NCBI RefSeq assembly: GCF_003350375.1
Contig: NZ_QQAR01000002.1
Span: 248,001 to 312,000 of the forward strand
Direction: 5' to 3'
DNA length: 64,000 nucleotides
Source of the DNA: Flavobacterium sp. AG291
GTDB taxonomy: Bacteria > Bacteroidota > Bacteroidia > Flavobacteriales > Flavobacteriaceae
How positions within the stretch are numbered: the first letter of the stretch is position 1; the number at the start of each line of letters is the position of its first letter. The translations under genes were made by a program, and so were the position numbers. Of the stretch, positions 42,917-51,041 are shown one piece after another. The notes beneath the pieces are model-generated. The model made no database searches. It was not told the DNA's origin and saw only the letters and a list, made by a program, of their open reading frames with translations.

Positions 42917-43639
42917 ATGAGTAAGATTAAAATGATGCTGGGAGTGCTTTTACTGGCAGTAACCCTGCCGGGCTTTGCCCAGGCTAAAAAGAAAGTTGCA
43001 GTTGTTACTTTTTATGCTGACAGGAATATCGACCTATCGGATGTAGGCGGTGCCGGTGTTACCCTGGTCGCAGAACTTCTGGATGATCCCACTTTCAACC
43101 TGAAGCCCCTTATCGACAAGTACCACGACAAATTCTTTAAGGACTACGCTCCTAAATTTCCTTTTGACATTGCCCCTGAAACAACAGTAACCGAAAATGC
43201 GGCATATCAGGCCTACCTACCGGAATATGCACCCGGTTATGAGGTTACACGCTATGTTGTGCCTGCCGGATATAAGGCTATAGATGCTTATTATGGCAAA
43301 AAGAACGTAAAGGAAATGGTTAAATTATTTTCCGATTATGATGGTGTACTGTTTGTATACATTTCATTCTCAATGAATAAAGGTTTTGGCGTTGGCGGTA
43401 CGGCAACTACAAAAATGAAAGCGTACACAAATATCACCCTGTATAACAAACTAGGCACTAAAGTATTCACTATCAACGAAAATGCCAATGCCAAACAAAC
43501 AGGTATGATGGTTAGCGGTGTACCTGTATTGGATGCCAACAAGGTAATGCCACAGTGTGAGAGCGCCCTTGAAGAACTTATGGAAGATCTTGACAAAAGA
43601 CTTCAGAAAATTATAGACAAAAGTGCTAAAAAACTGTAA
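42917..43639 (+). CDS. Secreted hypothetical protein, 240 aa
   Basis: The ATG at 42917 gives a Sec signal peptide ('MLGVLLLAVTLPGFAQA'); an earlier start at 42791 lies in repeat DNA and is rejected. The mature domain has 'KKVAVVTFYADRNIDLSD' and 'YDGVLFVYISFSMNKGFGVGGTATTKMKAYTNITLYNKLG', consistent with an alpha/beta lipocalin- or CsgG-like arrangement. I do not recognise the family. A terminator follows 117 nt downstream. Confidence 0.68.
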   Translation: MSKIKMMLGVLLLAVTLPGFAQAKKKVAVVTFYADRNIDLSDVGGAGVTLVAELLDDPTFNLKPLIDKYHDKFFKDYAPKFPFDIAPETTVTENAAYQAYLPEYAPGYEVTRYVVPAGYKAIDAYYGKKNVKEMVKLFSDYDGVLFVYISFSMNKGFGVGGTATTKMKAYTNITLYNKLGTKVFTINENANAKQTGMMVSGVPVLDANKVMPQCESALEELMEDLDKRLQKIIDKSAKKL

Positions 43640-43755
43640 ATGACACGATTTCATAAATTAGTTGCACCAAAACACAACATAAAGCATTAAATATAAAGTA
43701 TCTTTATACTGTGCTATAACAAGTTATAGTTTTGTAAGGATCTTATTGGTTATGC

Positions 43756-43785
43756 AAATCCCTTCTGTAAAACAGAAGGGATTTT
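43756..43785 (+). terminator. Intrinsic terminator
   Basis: Stem AAATCCCTTCTG/CAGAAGGGATTT (43756-43767, 43773-43784), then TTCTTTT. Confidence 0.82.
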
Positions 43786-43917
43786 CTTTTTATATGGTTT
43801 TCAATATTTTACAGATTAACAATCCCGCTTACCGCTTAAATCCGGCCTTTTACCTCAATAAATTTTTTATGTGATTACAGGAGGTTACATTTGATATAAC
43901 ATTTAATTACAATGTTT

Positions 43918-44019
43918 ATGAAAAATGCCCCCACACATTTGTTCGTGAAGCACCTTAGATTGACACTTTCAGCATTTGCCTACTCAATTGCGCACCTGCA
44001 GGAAATCATCAGGTTATGA
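43918..44019 (+). CDS. Possible small protein, 33 aa
   Basis: An ORF (MKNAPTHLFVKHLRLTLSAF... ) of 33 residues, or 35 from the ATG at 43912, ends 4 nt before a strong terminator and lies between two terminators in a 776-nt gap without other genes. It is amphipathic with a basic N-terminal third. An AGGAGG sequence lies about 35 nt upstream of the ATG, too far for a Shine-Dalgarno site. The unit could instead be a small RNA. I recognise no family. Confidence 0.35.
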   Translation: MKNAPTHLFVKHLRLTLSAFAYSIAHLQEIIRL

Positions 44020-44023
44020 ACAC

Positions 44024-44056
44024 AAAAGGCAGGCTTTTCAGAAAGGCCTGCCTTTT
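44024..44056 (+). terminator. Intrinsic terminator of a small transcription unit
   Basis: Perfect 11-bp stem AAAAGGCAGGC/GCCTGCCTTTT. No annotated large gene ends here, so it implies a transcript from within 43786-44023. Confidence 0.8.
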
Positions 44057-44415
44057 AGATTTTCTCCCGGACCGACCCATGCATGCTGATTAAAAATTAA
44101 TCCGCGAAAATATATTACTCCCTAAACTTTTCCGGCTAACTGCAATCCGGAACTAACACTGCAAAATTACAACCGCAATTTTAACCTTTACTGAAATGAT
44201 TCTTTCAGTCATGATATAGTATTTTTCCGTATGTGATTTTTGCTAAATTTGTGTGCTTTCGCAAAAGTGTCGCGAAAAGTAACATTAAAAATTAGTTTAC
44301 TGATAAACAACACTTTAACCCTCTCTAATTTTACGCACGAAAATGGCGTTTTGAGAGCAAAAAGTGCAATATTAATTTTACATCTAATTTGTTAAAAACA
44401 AAGAAATAACACAAT
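44057..44415 (+). other. Long untranslated stretch upstream of the bestrophin gene
   Basis: No ORF of note. A TAAATTTG element (44244-44251, perfect TAnnTTTG) would give a leader of about 160 nt for the bestrophin gene; an AT-rich run and a repeated TCGC(A)AAAAG motif (about 44260-44280) follow. I see no recognisable riboswitch. Confidence 0.35.
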
Positions 44416-45282
44416 ATGATTTCATACAATCCTAAGGAATGGTTTTCATTTATTTTCAGGTTTCACAAAGGTGAAACGTTTGGCAAATTATTGCCACTGA
44501 TGGTTGCCATAGCAGCATACTCCGCTCTTATAGCTTTTCTTGAGATAGAAGTGTTTAAACTATCCGAAACCAGTCATGTAAAGAATGTAACCGTAATGCA
44601 TACCATGTTAGGTTTTGTGATTTCATTGTTGCTGGTTTTTAGAACGAATACGGCCTACGATCGTTGGTGGGAAGGCCGCCGTATGTGGGGCGGACTCGTA
44701 AACAGCAGCCGTAACCTCGCCCTGAAACTGGCAGTAATGCTTAAAGACAAAGAAGATAAAGAGCTGTTCAGAAAGCTCATACCTGCTTATGCTGAGGTAC
44801 TAAGCCAGCACCTTAAAAGTGCTGATATAAACCACGAATTGTTTGATGATATAACTCTTTCCACAAACCTTTACAATCATAAACCCAACCAGATAGCCAA
44901 AACCATTATGGCTAAACTGAACGACCTTTACCAGGCAGGTAAACTTAGTGGTGAACAGCTTATTGTGCTAAACGCCGAAATACAGTCATTTACTGATATT
45001 TGTGGCGCCTGCGAACGTATCAAAAACACGCCTATCCCCTTCTCCTACAGTGCTTTTATCAAGAAATTCATTTTCGCTTATGTCGTAACGCTGCCTTTTG
45101 GTTATGTGTTCCAGTTGGGCTATTATGTTATACCGGTCGTGGTGTTCATTTTTTATGTGCTCTCCAGCCTTGAACTTATCGCTGAAGAAATCGAAGAGCC
45201 TTTCGGCGACGACCCTAACGACCTGCCTACCACTAAAATGGCCGAGAATATCAGGAAAAACGTAGAGGAACTGTTGTATTAG
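44416..45282 (+). CDS. Bestrophin family anion channel
   Basis: The 288-residue membrane protein has the bestrophin/UPF0187 signature 'FRTNTAYDRWWEGRRMWGGLVNSSRNLA' after the first helices, and two C-terminal helices ('FIFAYVVTLPFGYVFQLGYYVIPVVVFIFYVLSSLELI') ending in the conserved acidic 'EEIEEPFGDDPNDLPT'. It forms a pentameric ion channel in the inner membrane, anion-selective in many members and cation-selective in some bacterial ones. It is probably transcribed alone. Confidence 0.92.
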   Translation: MISYNPKEWFSFIFRFHKGETFGKLLPLMVAIAAYSALIAFLEIEVFKLSETSHVKNVTVMHTMLGFVISLLLVFRTNTAYDRWWEGRRMWGGLVNSSRNLALKLAVMLKDKEDKELFRKLIPAYAEVLSQHLKSADINHELFDDITLSTNLYNHKPNQIAKTIMAKLNDLYQAGKLSGEQLIVLNAEIQSFTDICGACERIKNTPIPFSYSAFIKKFIFAYVVTLPFGYVFQLGYYVIPVVVFIFYVLSSLELIAEEIEEPFGDDPNDLPTTKMAENIRKNVEELLY

Positions 45283-45284
45283 GG

Positions 45285-45375
45285 CGTGCCCTCCATTGCA
45301 TTACGGTCGGGCTGTTCGCTATACCCGCTCCTTCGTCTCGGGGTGCCGCTGCCATCCCTCACGCGGGTTTTTCGT
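45285..45375. repeat. Extragenic repeat with GGGCTGTTCGCTATACCCGC core
   Basis: A GC-rich stretch directly after the bestrophin stop, with TCGGGCTGTTCGCTATA and GGGGTGCCGCTGCCATCCC. This type of sequence recurs between genes in Flavobacterium by general knowledge; no second copy exists in the window. Confidence 0.4.
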
Positions 45376-45448
45376 TAAGAAGGATTTATTACGTTTTTAA
45401 CAAAAACACAAAATATCATTCATAACTTTAAGAATTAAAATTTGAGCT

Positions 45449-45619
45449 ATGAACGATAAAAAAAACACTTCCGACGGAAAGACTTTAGCGAACGACAATG
45501 TAAGTAATAACGCACATTATTCTAAAGATGGTAAAATCACCCGAGAGGATGATCGCGACCGTAATAAAAGTATGGACGACTGGAACGCCGAACAAAACAG
45601 ATCCGGACGTAATAAGTAG
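45449..45619 (+). CDS. Small hydrophilic protein, 56 aa
   Basis: A 56-codon ORF encoding MNDKKNTSDGKTLANDNVSN at its start and ending in 'DDWNAEQNRSGRNK'. The composition is almost wholly polar (Asn, Asp, Lys, Arg), with no hydrophobic core, as in small stress or desiccation-type disordered proteins. A TAACTTTA box precedes it. It lies in a 368-nt interval that would otherwise be empty. Family not recognised. Confidence 0.55.
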   Translation: MNDKKNTSDGKTLANDNVSNNAHYSKDGKITREDDRDRNKSMDDWNAEQNRSGRNK

Positions 45620-45650
45620 TTAATCAACTTATTAAATCAATATATATTAT

Positions 45651-46172
45651 ATGAGTAATACCTTAAATGTAAGAGAAATGGAAGAAAAAGATATTCCTCT
45701 TATTATTGATTATTGGTTTACAGCAACTCCGGAACACCTGTATAACATGGGTGTTGATCCATCAAAACTCCCTGAAAAAGAGGAGTTTAAGAGTGTGTTA
45801 CGAACACAATTGGCACTTGAATACCCTGATAAAAAAGGTTATGCACTTATTTGGGAATTCGACAGAAAACCTGTTGGACATTGCAATGTAAACCCTTTAT
45901 TTTATGGTGATTACGGCTATATGCACCTACATATATGGTATCCAGAAGTACGTCAACAGGGTTTTGGTATTGAACTGGTTAAGAGATCGTTACCTTTTTT
46001 CTTTGATAAACTACAGCTGAAAAAGCTATTTTGCGAACCATATGCGCTCAATCCGGCGCCTAATAAGCTTCTTGAAAAAGTGGGTTTTACCTTTGTAAAA
46101 CAGCACATTACAACTCCCGGAAGTATTACCTTCGAGCAGTCCTGCAACCTTTGGGAGATAACTAAACCTTAA
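45651..46172 (+). CDS. GNAT family N-acetyltransferase
   Basis: The 173-residue protein has the GNAT order: N-terminal strand/helix ('LNVREMEEKDIPLIIDYWF'), 'KPVGHCNVNPL', strand 4 'YGYMHLHIWYPEVRQQGFGIELVKRSLPFFF' with the RQQGFG acetyl-CoA phosphate loop, and 'LFCEPYALNPAPNKLLEKVGFTFV'. It should acetylate an amine; the substrate is unknown. Confidence 0.88.
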   Translation: MSNTLNVREMEEKDIPLIIDYWFTATPEHLYNMGVDPSKLPEKEEFKSVLRTQLALEYPDKKGYALIWEFDRKPVGHCNVNPLFYGDYGYMHLHIWYPEVRQQGFGIELVKRSLPFFFDKLQLKKLFCEPYALNPAPNKLLEKVGFTFVKQHITTPGSITFEQSCNLWEITKP

Positions 46173-46214
46173 TAAATTGGCATATTAATTGCAATAAATT
46201 TCTAAAATTTTGGT

Positions 46215-46222
46215 TAGTTTTG
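46215..46222 (+). promoter_or_regulatory. -7 promoter element (TAGTTTTG)
   Basis: Perfect TAnnTTTG match 32 nt before the ATG at 46255; it lies inside an otherwise in-frame TTG extension, which is therefore not translated. Confidence 0.55.
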
Positions 46223-46254
46223 TCAGGAACAGCCCTTATAAAAGGTTCAATTTT

Positions 46255-46914
46255 ATGCAGAGACGTTACTTAAAATACGCTATATTATCGCTATTAATCA
46301 CCTCAGGTACAGCAGCATTCGCCCAGATTGATAATCCAATGGGCGGAATGGCCATCCCTAAAGCGAAATCTACAGTTACGCCTTCAGCAATTCCTGCAAA
46401 AACTGACTTGCCTTCGAGCGTTATGCCTCCCGCTAAAACCTACAATGCCACGGATTTAACCAAGAAAAAGGAAGAATTCAGCATGATCAAAAAGGAGGAA
46501 TTCGTTAACAGAGGTACTGAGTATCAGGACAGAGTGAACCAGAGCGTACAGCAAAAAGGGGAGTCAAACGAAGCTTTTCGTGGTAATCAAAGTTTTGGGG
46601 AAGTACGCACAAAATCGAACTATTTCACCATATTCTCAGCTGATTACGGCCTTGAAGACGGCGACAGGATAAGGGTTTTAGTCAACGACAGGGTTGTAAT
46701 ACCTGAATTTACGCTTACAAACAACAGTAAAGCCCTGCAAATAATGCTTCAGCCGGGATTTAACAAAATTGAGTTTGAAGCTATGAATCAGGGAACTTCA
46801 GGTCCAAACACCGCTCAATTTACTATTATTGACGACCATGAAAAGCAATTAATGTCAAACCAGTGGAATCTCGCCACAGGATTTAAAGCTTCTGTTATGG
46901 TTATAAAAGAATAG
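46255..46914 (+). CDS. Secreted hypothetical protein, 219 aa
   Basis: The ATG at 46255 gives a signal peptide ('ILSLLITSGTAAFAQ'). A proline/lysine-rich disordered linker (about 25-110) precedes a compact beta-sandwich-like domain at the C-terminus ('SADYGLEDGDRIRVLVNDRVVIPEFTLTN', 'LMSNQWNLATGFKASVMVIK'). No family recognised. A second exported protein gene follows from its own promoter 32 nt downstream. Confidence 0.66.
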   Translation: MQRRYLKYAILSLLITSGTAAFAQIDNPMGGMAIPKAKSTVTPSAIPAKTDLPSSVMPPAKTYNATDLTKKKEEFSMIKKEEFVNRGTEYQDRVNQSVQQKGESNEAFRGNQSFGEVRTKSNYFTIFSADYGLEDGDRIRVLVNDRVVIPEFTLTNNSKALQIMLQPGFNKIEFEAMNQGTSGPNTAQFTIIDDHEKQLMSNQWNLATGFKASVMVIKE

Positions 46915-46918
46915 TGAT

Positions 46919-46926
46919 TATATTTG
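46919..46926 (+). promoter_or_regulatory. -7 promoter element (TATATTTG)
   Basis: Perfect TAnnTTTG match starting 5 nt after the stop of the previous gene and ending 19 nt before the ATG at 46946. Confidence 0.58.
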
Positions 46927-46945
46927 TCTCTAAGCGCATTCAACA

Positions 46946-47539
46946 ATGAGACAATTAATACTATCTACCCTTTTTATCATTCACGGACTTTCAGCAGTAG
47001 CTCAGGATCATGAGGCAACCATGTATTTTACTGATGGTACCGATGTTGCCGGTTTTGCATCAATAAAATTTATTAAGGAATCTTTTTACGGGATACCTAA
47101 AGATAAGATATCATTCAGGGTCTCTGAAGATGATGAAGCTGAACTTTGGGATGAAGAAACGGTAGCTAAAATTGTTTTTCACGATATGGGAGCGCCTGTT
47201 ACGTTTGAATACATTAACATAACTTACGTAGACGGAGTACAGGCATCATTGTTTCAGGTTATTGAACCCGGCGAAATAACACTTTATGCAGAAGCTGTAA
47301 CCGTTTGGGACACAAAAAACAACAAAATCATACCTCCAATGCCCAAAAACATAAAAGCTAAAAGGGCAACAGAAAAAGACTTTGCTATACTCAGCAATAA
47401 AAAGAAAATTACCGCCTATTTTCAGTGTCAGGGAATTAACGATCGTTTGGAGAGTGGAGAATTTGATAGAACTAAGATAGTGGAAATGGTAAGCTACTAC
47501 AATGAAAACTGCGCAGTTAATACGTCTGTACAAAAATAA
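46946..47539 (+). CDS. Secreted hypothetical protein, 197 aa
   Basis: Signal peptide 'LILSTLFIIHGLSAVAQ', then 'TMYFTDGTDVAGFASIKFI' and 'LFQVIEPGEITLYAEAVTVW'. The beta-rich start with 'GTDVAGF' resembles the first strands of other periplasmic Bacteroidota proteins with a 'DGT..G.' opening. Family not recognised. Confidence 0.64.
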   Translation: MRQLILSTLFIIHGLSAVAQDHEATMYFTDGTDVAGFASIKFIKESFYGIPKDKISFRVSEDDEAELWDEETVAKIVFHDMGAPVTFEYINITYVDGVQASLFQVIEPGEITLYAEAVTVWDTKNNKIIPPMPKNIKAKRATEKDFAILSNKKKITAYFQCQGINDRLESGEFDRTKIVEMVSYYNENCAVNTSVQK

Positions 47540-47600
47540 AAAATCAGCATCAACAGTTGATTATAAAATGTTGCTGTAGTATTCATATCGATACTTCTTA

Positions 47601-48365
47601 TTATGTTGGAATTATATTAAGTGCTTTAATTTCTTTTTTATACTTTTTGGGTATGAGTACTGATTTAATTACGCTATCAAGGTTCATGCTCTTGCTTATT
47701 TTATAAATGGCAATCAATGGAGCTAAGACCGAAAAACGTCGCATAGAAAACATATACCTTACTTTATCCGGAACAACAAGTAGCTGCGATTCAAGCATTA
47801 TCCTGTATCTAAAATCACCCAAATGTTTTCGGTATTGCCTGAACAAGTCGGTAGTATGAACGCTATGTACCATATCCTTCTGTAAATGTTCCTGACGACT
47901 TATTTCCCACTCTCTAAAATCCTTTGGCAAACTTTGCAATCCCATACGGCATCCCACTCTATAAAAGACATTAAAGACTTCCTGCTTTTCATCTTCACTA
48001 AGTTTACGCTCCAATAGTTCATACGACCTGATTGAATAATCAATGAGCATAAAAAGTACATCCCTATAGGCCCAATCTGGAATTTTAAAACCCCGATTTT
48101 TCTCCACCCCCATATGAATAGCAGCAATGGTATCTATTGAACGTAAGGCATCACCATTTTTAGCAAACACTATTGCCCTGGCGTAAGCGACCGTTGAAAA
48201 AAGCCTTCCCAAAGGATCTGACGGTAATTTTCCCGTAAAGTAAAGCCAGTCTACAGCTTTGTTAAGTGCAAATTCAGCAGCAGCACCTGCAAATATGAAA
48301 AGTATGGTATCACTATTACCCCATATCTTCCTTACGATCGAGTCTTTATCAACAAAATATTCCAT
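47601..48365 (-). CDS. MpaB/DUF2236-type haem oxygenase-like protein
   Basis: The 254-residue protein has the DUF2236 pattern: 'RKIWGNSDTILFIFAGAAAEFALNKAVDWLY', 'RLFSTVAYARAIVFAKNGDALRSIDTIAAIHMGVE' and 'IPDWAYRDVLFMLIDYSIRSYELL'. Fungal MpaB and rubber oxygenase (Lcp) of this superfamily bind b-type haem and cleave unsaturated chains. The histidine ligand candidate is in 'AAIHMGVE'. Substrate unknown. Confidence 0.75.
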   Translation of the reverse strand: MEYFVDKDSIVRKIWGNSDTILFIFAGAAAEFALNKAVDWLYFTGKLPSDPLGRLFSTVAYARAIVFAKNGDALRSIDTIAAIHMGVEKNRGFKIPDWAYRDVLFMLIDYSIRSYELLERKLSEDEKQEVFNVFYRVGCRMGLQSLPKDFREWEISRQEHLQKDMVHSVHTTDLFRQYRKHLGDFRYRIMLESQLLVVPDKVRYMFSMRRFSVLAPLIAIYKISKSMNLDSVIKSVLIPKKYKKEIKALNIIPT

Positions 48366-48478
48366 AGTTATTATAACCTTTTATTTTAACAAGTTGCTTT
48401 CCTTTTCCATTTTAAAATTATCATCAAAAAACAATTTTAAAAGAACTTTGAATTACAAAGTCTTAGAGTAAATTTTTT

Positions 48479-48778
48479 TTATTTATGCGATTTAACTAAA
48501 TTTTCAAGTATACGGAGATGCTCCAAAAAAGCTGTTTTTCCTTCTTTAGTCATAAAATACTTGGTATTTGGCTTCCTTCCAACAAACGATTTCTCAACAG
48601 CTATAAACTCCTCTTTTTCAAGTGCTTTTAAATGACTGGCAAGGTTACCGTCAGTTGCGTCCAGATATTCTTTTAAGGCATTAAAATCCAGGGTCTCATT
48701 AACAGCCAGAGCCGACATGATACCAAGCCTGATCCGACTTTCAAATGCCTTATGTAATCCGTTTACTGATATTTTCAC
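48479..48778 (-). CDS. Winged-helix transcriptional regulator (HTH_34 type)
   Basis: The 99-residue single-domain protein ('SRIRLGIMSALAVNETLDFNALKEYLDATDGNLASHLKALEKEEFIAVEKSFVGRKPNTKYFMTKEGKTAF') is the compact MarR/PadR-like winged helix of the pfam13601 type. It overlaps the membrane-protein gene upstream by 4 nt. Such pairs often act together, with the regulator controlling the two-gene unit. Confidence 0.88.
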   Translation of the reverse strand: MKISVNGLHKAFESRIRLGIMSALAVNETLDFNALKEYLDATDGNLASHLKALEKEEFIAVEKSFVGRKPNTKYFMTKEGKTAFLEHLRILENLVKSHK

Positions 48779-49401
48779 CTTTCGTATTTAAAATGTATGT
48801 ATATACCATACGCAATGTGCGCTACACCAAAACCAAGCGCCCAAAACAACAGGCCATAACCTATATAGTATGAACTTATAAGCCCTAATACGACCTGAAT
48901 CAATCCTAATATTTTAACGTCTTCAAAAGTATACCTGCTGGCAATAAACAAAGAAAGCCCGTAAAATATAAGTGTCAGTGGCGCTACTAAGCCTACATAT
49001 CCTTTAGAAATCAAAATTAATATTAATATCCCTCCTATTACGAGTGGTACACCCATATTTACTAACAATCGCCTTGAGGTAGCGTTCCAAAACTTCTCAT
49101 TTCTTTTTGCAGCTCTTCTGCTTGAAAAAAATACAGCGGTACCAACAGCTAAAACCAAAACGGAAAGAGCAAGAAGCACAAGCTTTACTATACCTCCGGT
49201 ATAATGCCTTTCTGAAGCTGAAGAATAAATAATCTCATCAGGGTTAAAATACAATACTTTATAAGCAATATAGGCTCCGATCAATGCATATACGCCTGCC
49301 ATGATCCCTGCCCATCCGGAAAGGGAAAGAAATTTAGTAGATTTCTCCATCATGGAGCGTATCTCTGAAATGTCACGGATATAATCCTGCTGCTGTTTCA
49401 T
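48775..49401 (-). CDS. Membrane protein paired with a winged-helix regulator
   Basis: The 208-residue product has an N-terminal soluble segment ('MKQQQDYIRDISEIRSMMEKSTKFLSLSGWAGIMAG') and about six membrane helices. The pairing with a small HTH_34 regulator is common in Flavobacteria. No transport or enzyme motif is seen. Confidence 0.7.
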   Translation of the reverse strand: MKQQQDYIRDISEIRSMMEKSTKFLSLSGWAGIMAGVYALIGAYIAYKVLYFNPDEIIYSSASERHYTGGIVKLVLLALSVLVLAVGTAVFFSSRRAAKRNEKFWNATSRRLLVNMGVPLVIGGILILILISKGYVGLVAPLTLIFYGLSLFIASRYTFEDVKILGLIQVVLGLISSYYIGYGLLFWALGFGVAHIAYGIYIHFKYER

Positions 49402-49466
49402 AAAAAAGTACTTTACAATACAAAGTTAATAATTAGCCTGACACCGCAAAATTATTTTTCATGAAT

Positions 49467-50729
49467 TTAAAATGTTTCTCCCGCATTAAGATAAAAACCA
49501 TCAGAATGACGCCCTTTGGCGTAATCAGCAATAAGGTTGGTACGCGTAGCCTTATCAATCATAATGCGTAAACCTACACCAATAGCAGGTTGAATATACC
49601 TGAAAAGATGTATATTCTCGTCCTTATTGCTGGCAGTGACAAAGTTTGTAAATACCGTGCCGCCCAACAATTGATTACAGGTTATCGGAAAACGGAATTC
49701 TGTAGAAAAATAGATAAGATTTGGCCCTCTGAAAAGTCCCTGAGTATAGCCCTCCCCGCTCCTGCTTCGCTGATCCCATCCTATGGCGGGTAAGCTTAAA
49801 TAAGGGACACGACCACGGGTAATAAACTGTCCGTAAGCCCATAATGCTAATGTAAAGTTCTCATTCTTTTTAGATACAGGTATAAAATTGCGGTATTCGG
49901 CATATAAAATATTACTCCAGTGCTGATTGTCGAAAATTTTGGGGTTCATTCTGTAATTTAAGTTCGCAAACCAGCCTCGTTTGGCATTAACCTGATTATC
50001 CCTTGAGTCAAAAGTAACATTTGCACTGAACCCATTCATAAAATACTCCTTATCATTAAAATCATACTTTTTACTATAATTATAATGATGCGTATATATA
50101 CCATTTTCTGGATCAAGTAATTTATCATTTATATCAGAATACCAATCTACATTAATCCCTCCTCCTATATAAAAATTATCTTTTACTTCATAAGAAACCG
50201 TCTGATGAAATTTAAGATAGTTATAGTCCATAGGCTCGGCAATAGATTCTATTGAAAAATCTTTATCATGTGATGGTATTATACCTGTGCCCAAACCATA
50301 ATTAGCCTGTGTAAAAATATAAAAACGATAGTCTCCACTTAAATACCATGAGTTTCCCTTTAATAAAATGTTATTCTTTACATTTATCATCAGCTGTTTT
50401 TTGGCAGTGTAAACAACCCCGAGGTTAGCCAGCGAATATTTATCATTTATACCTTTTCCTTTAAAAGTATATTGCGCAACTGCTCCATACATAAATCCTG
50501 TAGCAGGTTGCGAACCTATAATAGGAATCACCAAAAAAAAACTATTCTTTACAGGCTTCACTACAAGTAAGGAATCTTTTTTCTTAAACAATTCGAATAA
50601 GGTTTTTGGCGGACATGACGATTCTAAATCCATAGTTTCCTGTGAGAAAACATATTGGGAAATAAGCAACATCATACACGTCAGCAAGATGTTGATCTTA
50701 GAACTAAAGCATCTATTAGCTATACCCAT
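49467..50729 (-). CDS. OMP85/BamA-like surface antigen beta-barrel
   Basis: The 420-residue exported protein (signal peptide ends near 'QYVFSQ') is made of amphipathic beta strands. It has the surface-antigen pattern 'NAKRGWFANLNYRMNP', 'PYLSLPAIGWDQRSRSGEGYTQGLFRGPNLIYFSTEFRFPI' and the C-terminal 'LIADYAKGRHSDGFYLNAGETF' with a terminal Phe as needed for insertion by BAM. There are no POTRA repeats. Role in the outer membrane is unknown. Confidence 0.82.
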   Translation of the reverse strand: MGIANRCFSSKINILLTCMMLLISQYVFSQETMDLESSCPPKTLFELFKKKDSLLVVKPVKNSFFLVIPIIGSQPATGFMYGAVAQYTFKGKGINDKYSLANLGVVYTAKKQLMINVKNNILLKGNSWYLSGDYRFYIFTQANYGLGTGIIPSHDKDFSIESIAEPMDYNYLKFHQTVSYEVKDNFYIGGGINVDWYSDINDKLLDPENGIYTHHYNYSKKYDFNDKEYFMNGFSANVTFDSRDNQVNAKRGWFANLNYRMNPKIFDNQHWSNILYAEYRNFIPVSKKNENFTLALWAYGQFITRGRVPYLSLPAIGWDQRSRSGEGYTQGLFRGPNLIYFSTEFRFPITCNQLLGGTVFTNFVTASNKDENIHLFRYIQPAIGVGLRIMIDKATRTNLIADYAKGRHSDGFYLNAGETF

Positions 50730-51041
50730 GGTAAGAGTTATCTTAAACTTTCGGCAAGTTACCGATAATAAACATTCAATATTTTTTTTAAGTCAGTGAA
50801 TGCGTTTCATTTTACAACCTGAAACATAATTAATATCCTGCTAAATAAAATAAACGCTGAAAATTGTTAAAATTCAAAAAACCAACTATAGTTTACTTTA
50901 AAAAAAATAATCTCTTAAAATGACAATTTAGCACCTTAAAATGAGGATTTTTTTAAGGGTAGATCTGCAAAAAAATATTTAGTTAAAATTGTTATTTTCG
51001 ATTTCTCTTAACAGTAATTTTGTAGTCTAAATCTGTTAGTT
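50730..51041. other. Intergenic region between divergent genes
   Basis: 312 nt, strongly AT-rich. It contains the promoter element of the SPFH gene and presumably the promoter of the barrel gene. I see no further gene or RNA. Confidence 0.5.
51015..51022 (+). promoter_or_regulatory. -7 promoter element (TAATTTTG) of the SPFH gene
   Basis: Perfect TAnnTTTG match 19 nt before the ATG; a TTG at 50989-50991, 23 nt upstream, fits the -33 element. Confidence 0.65.
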
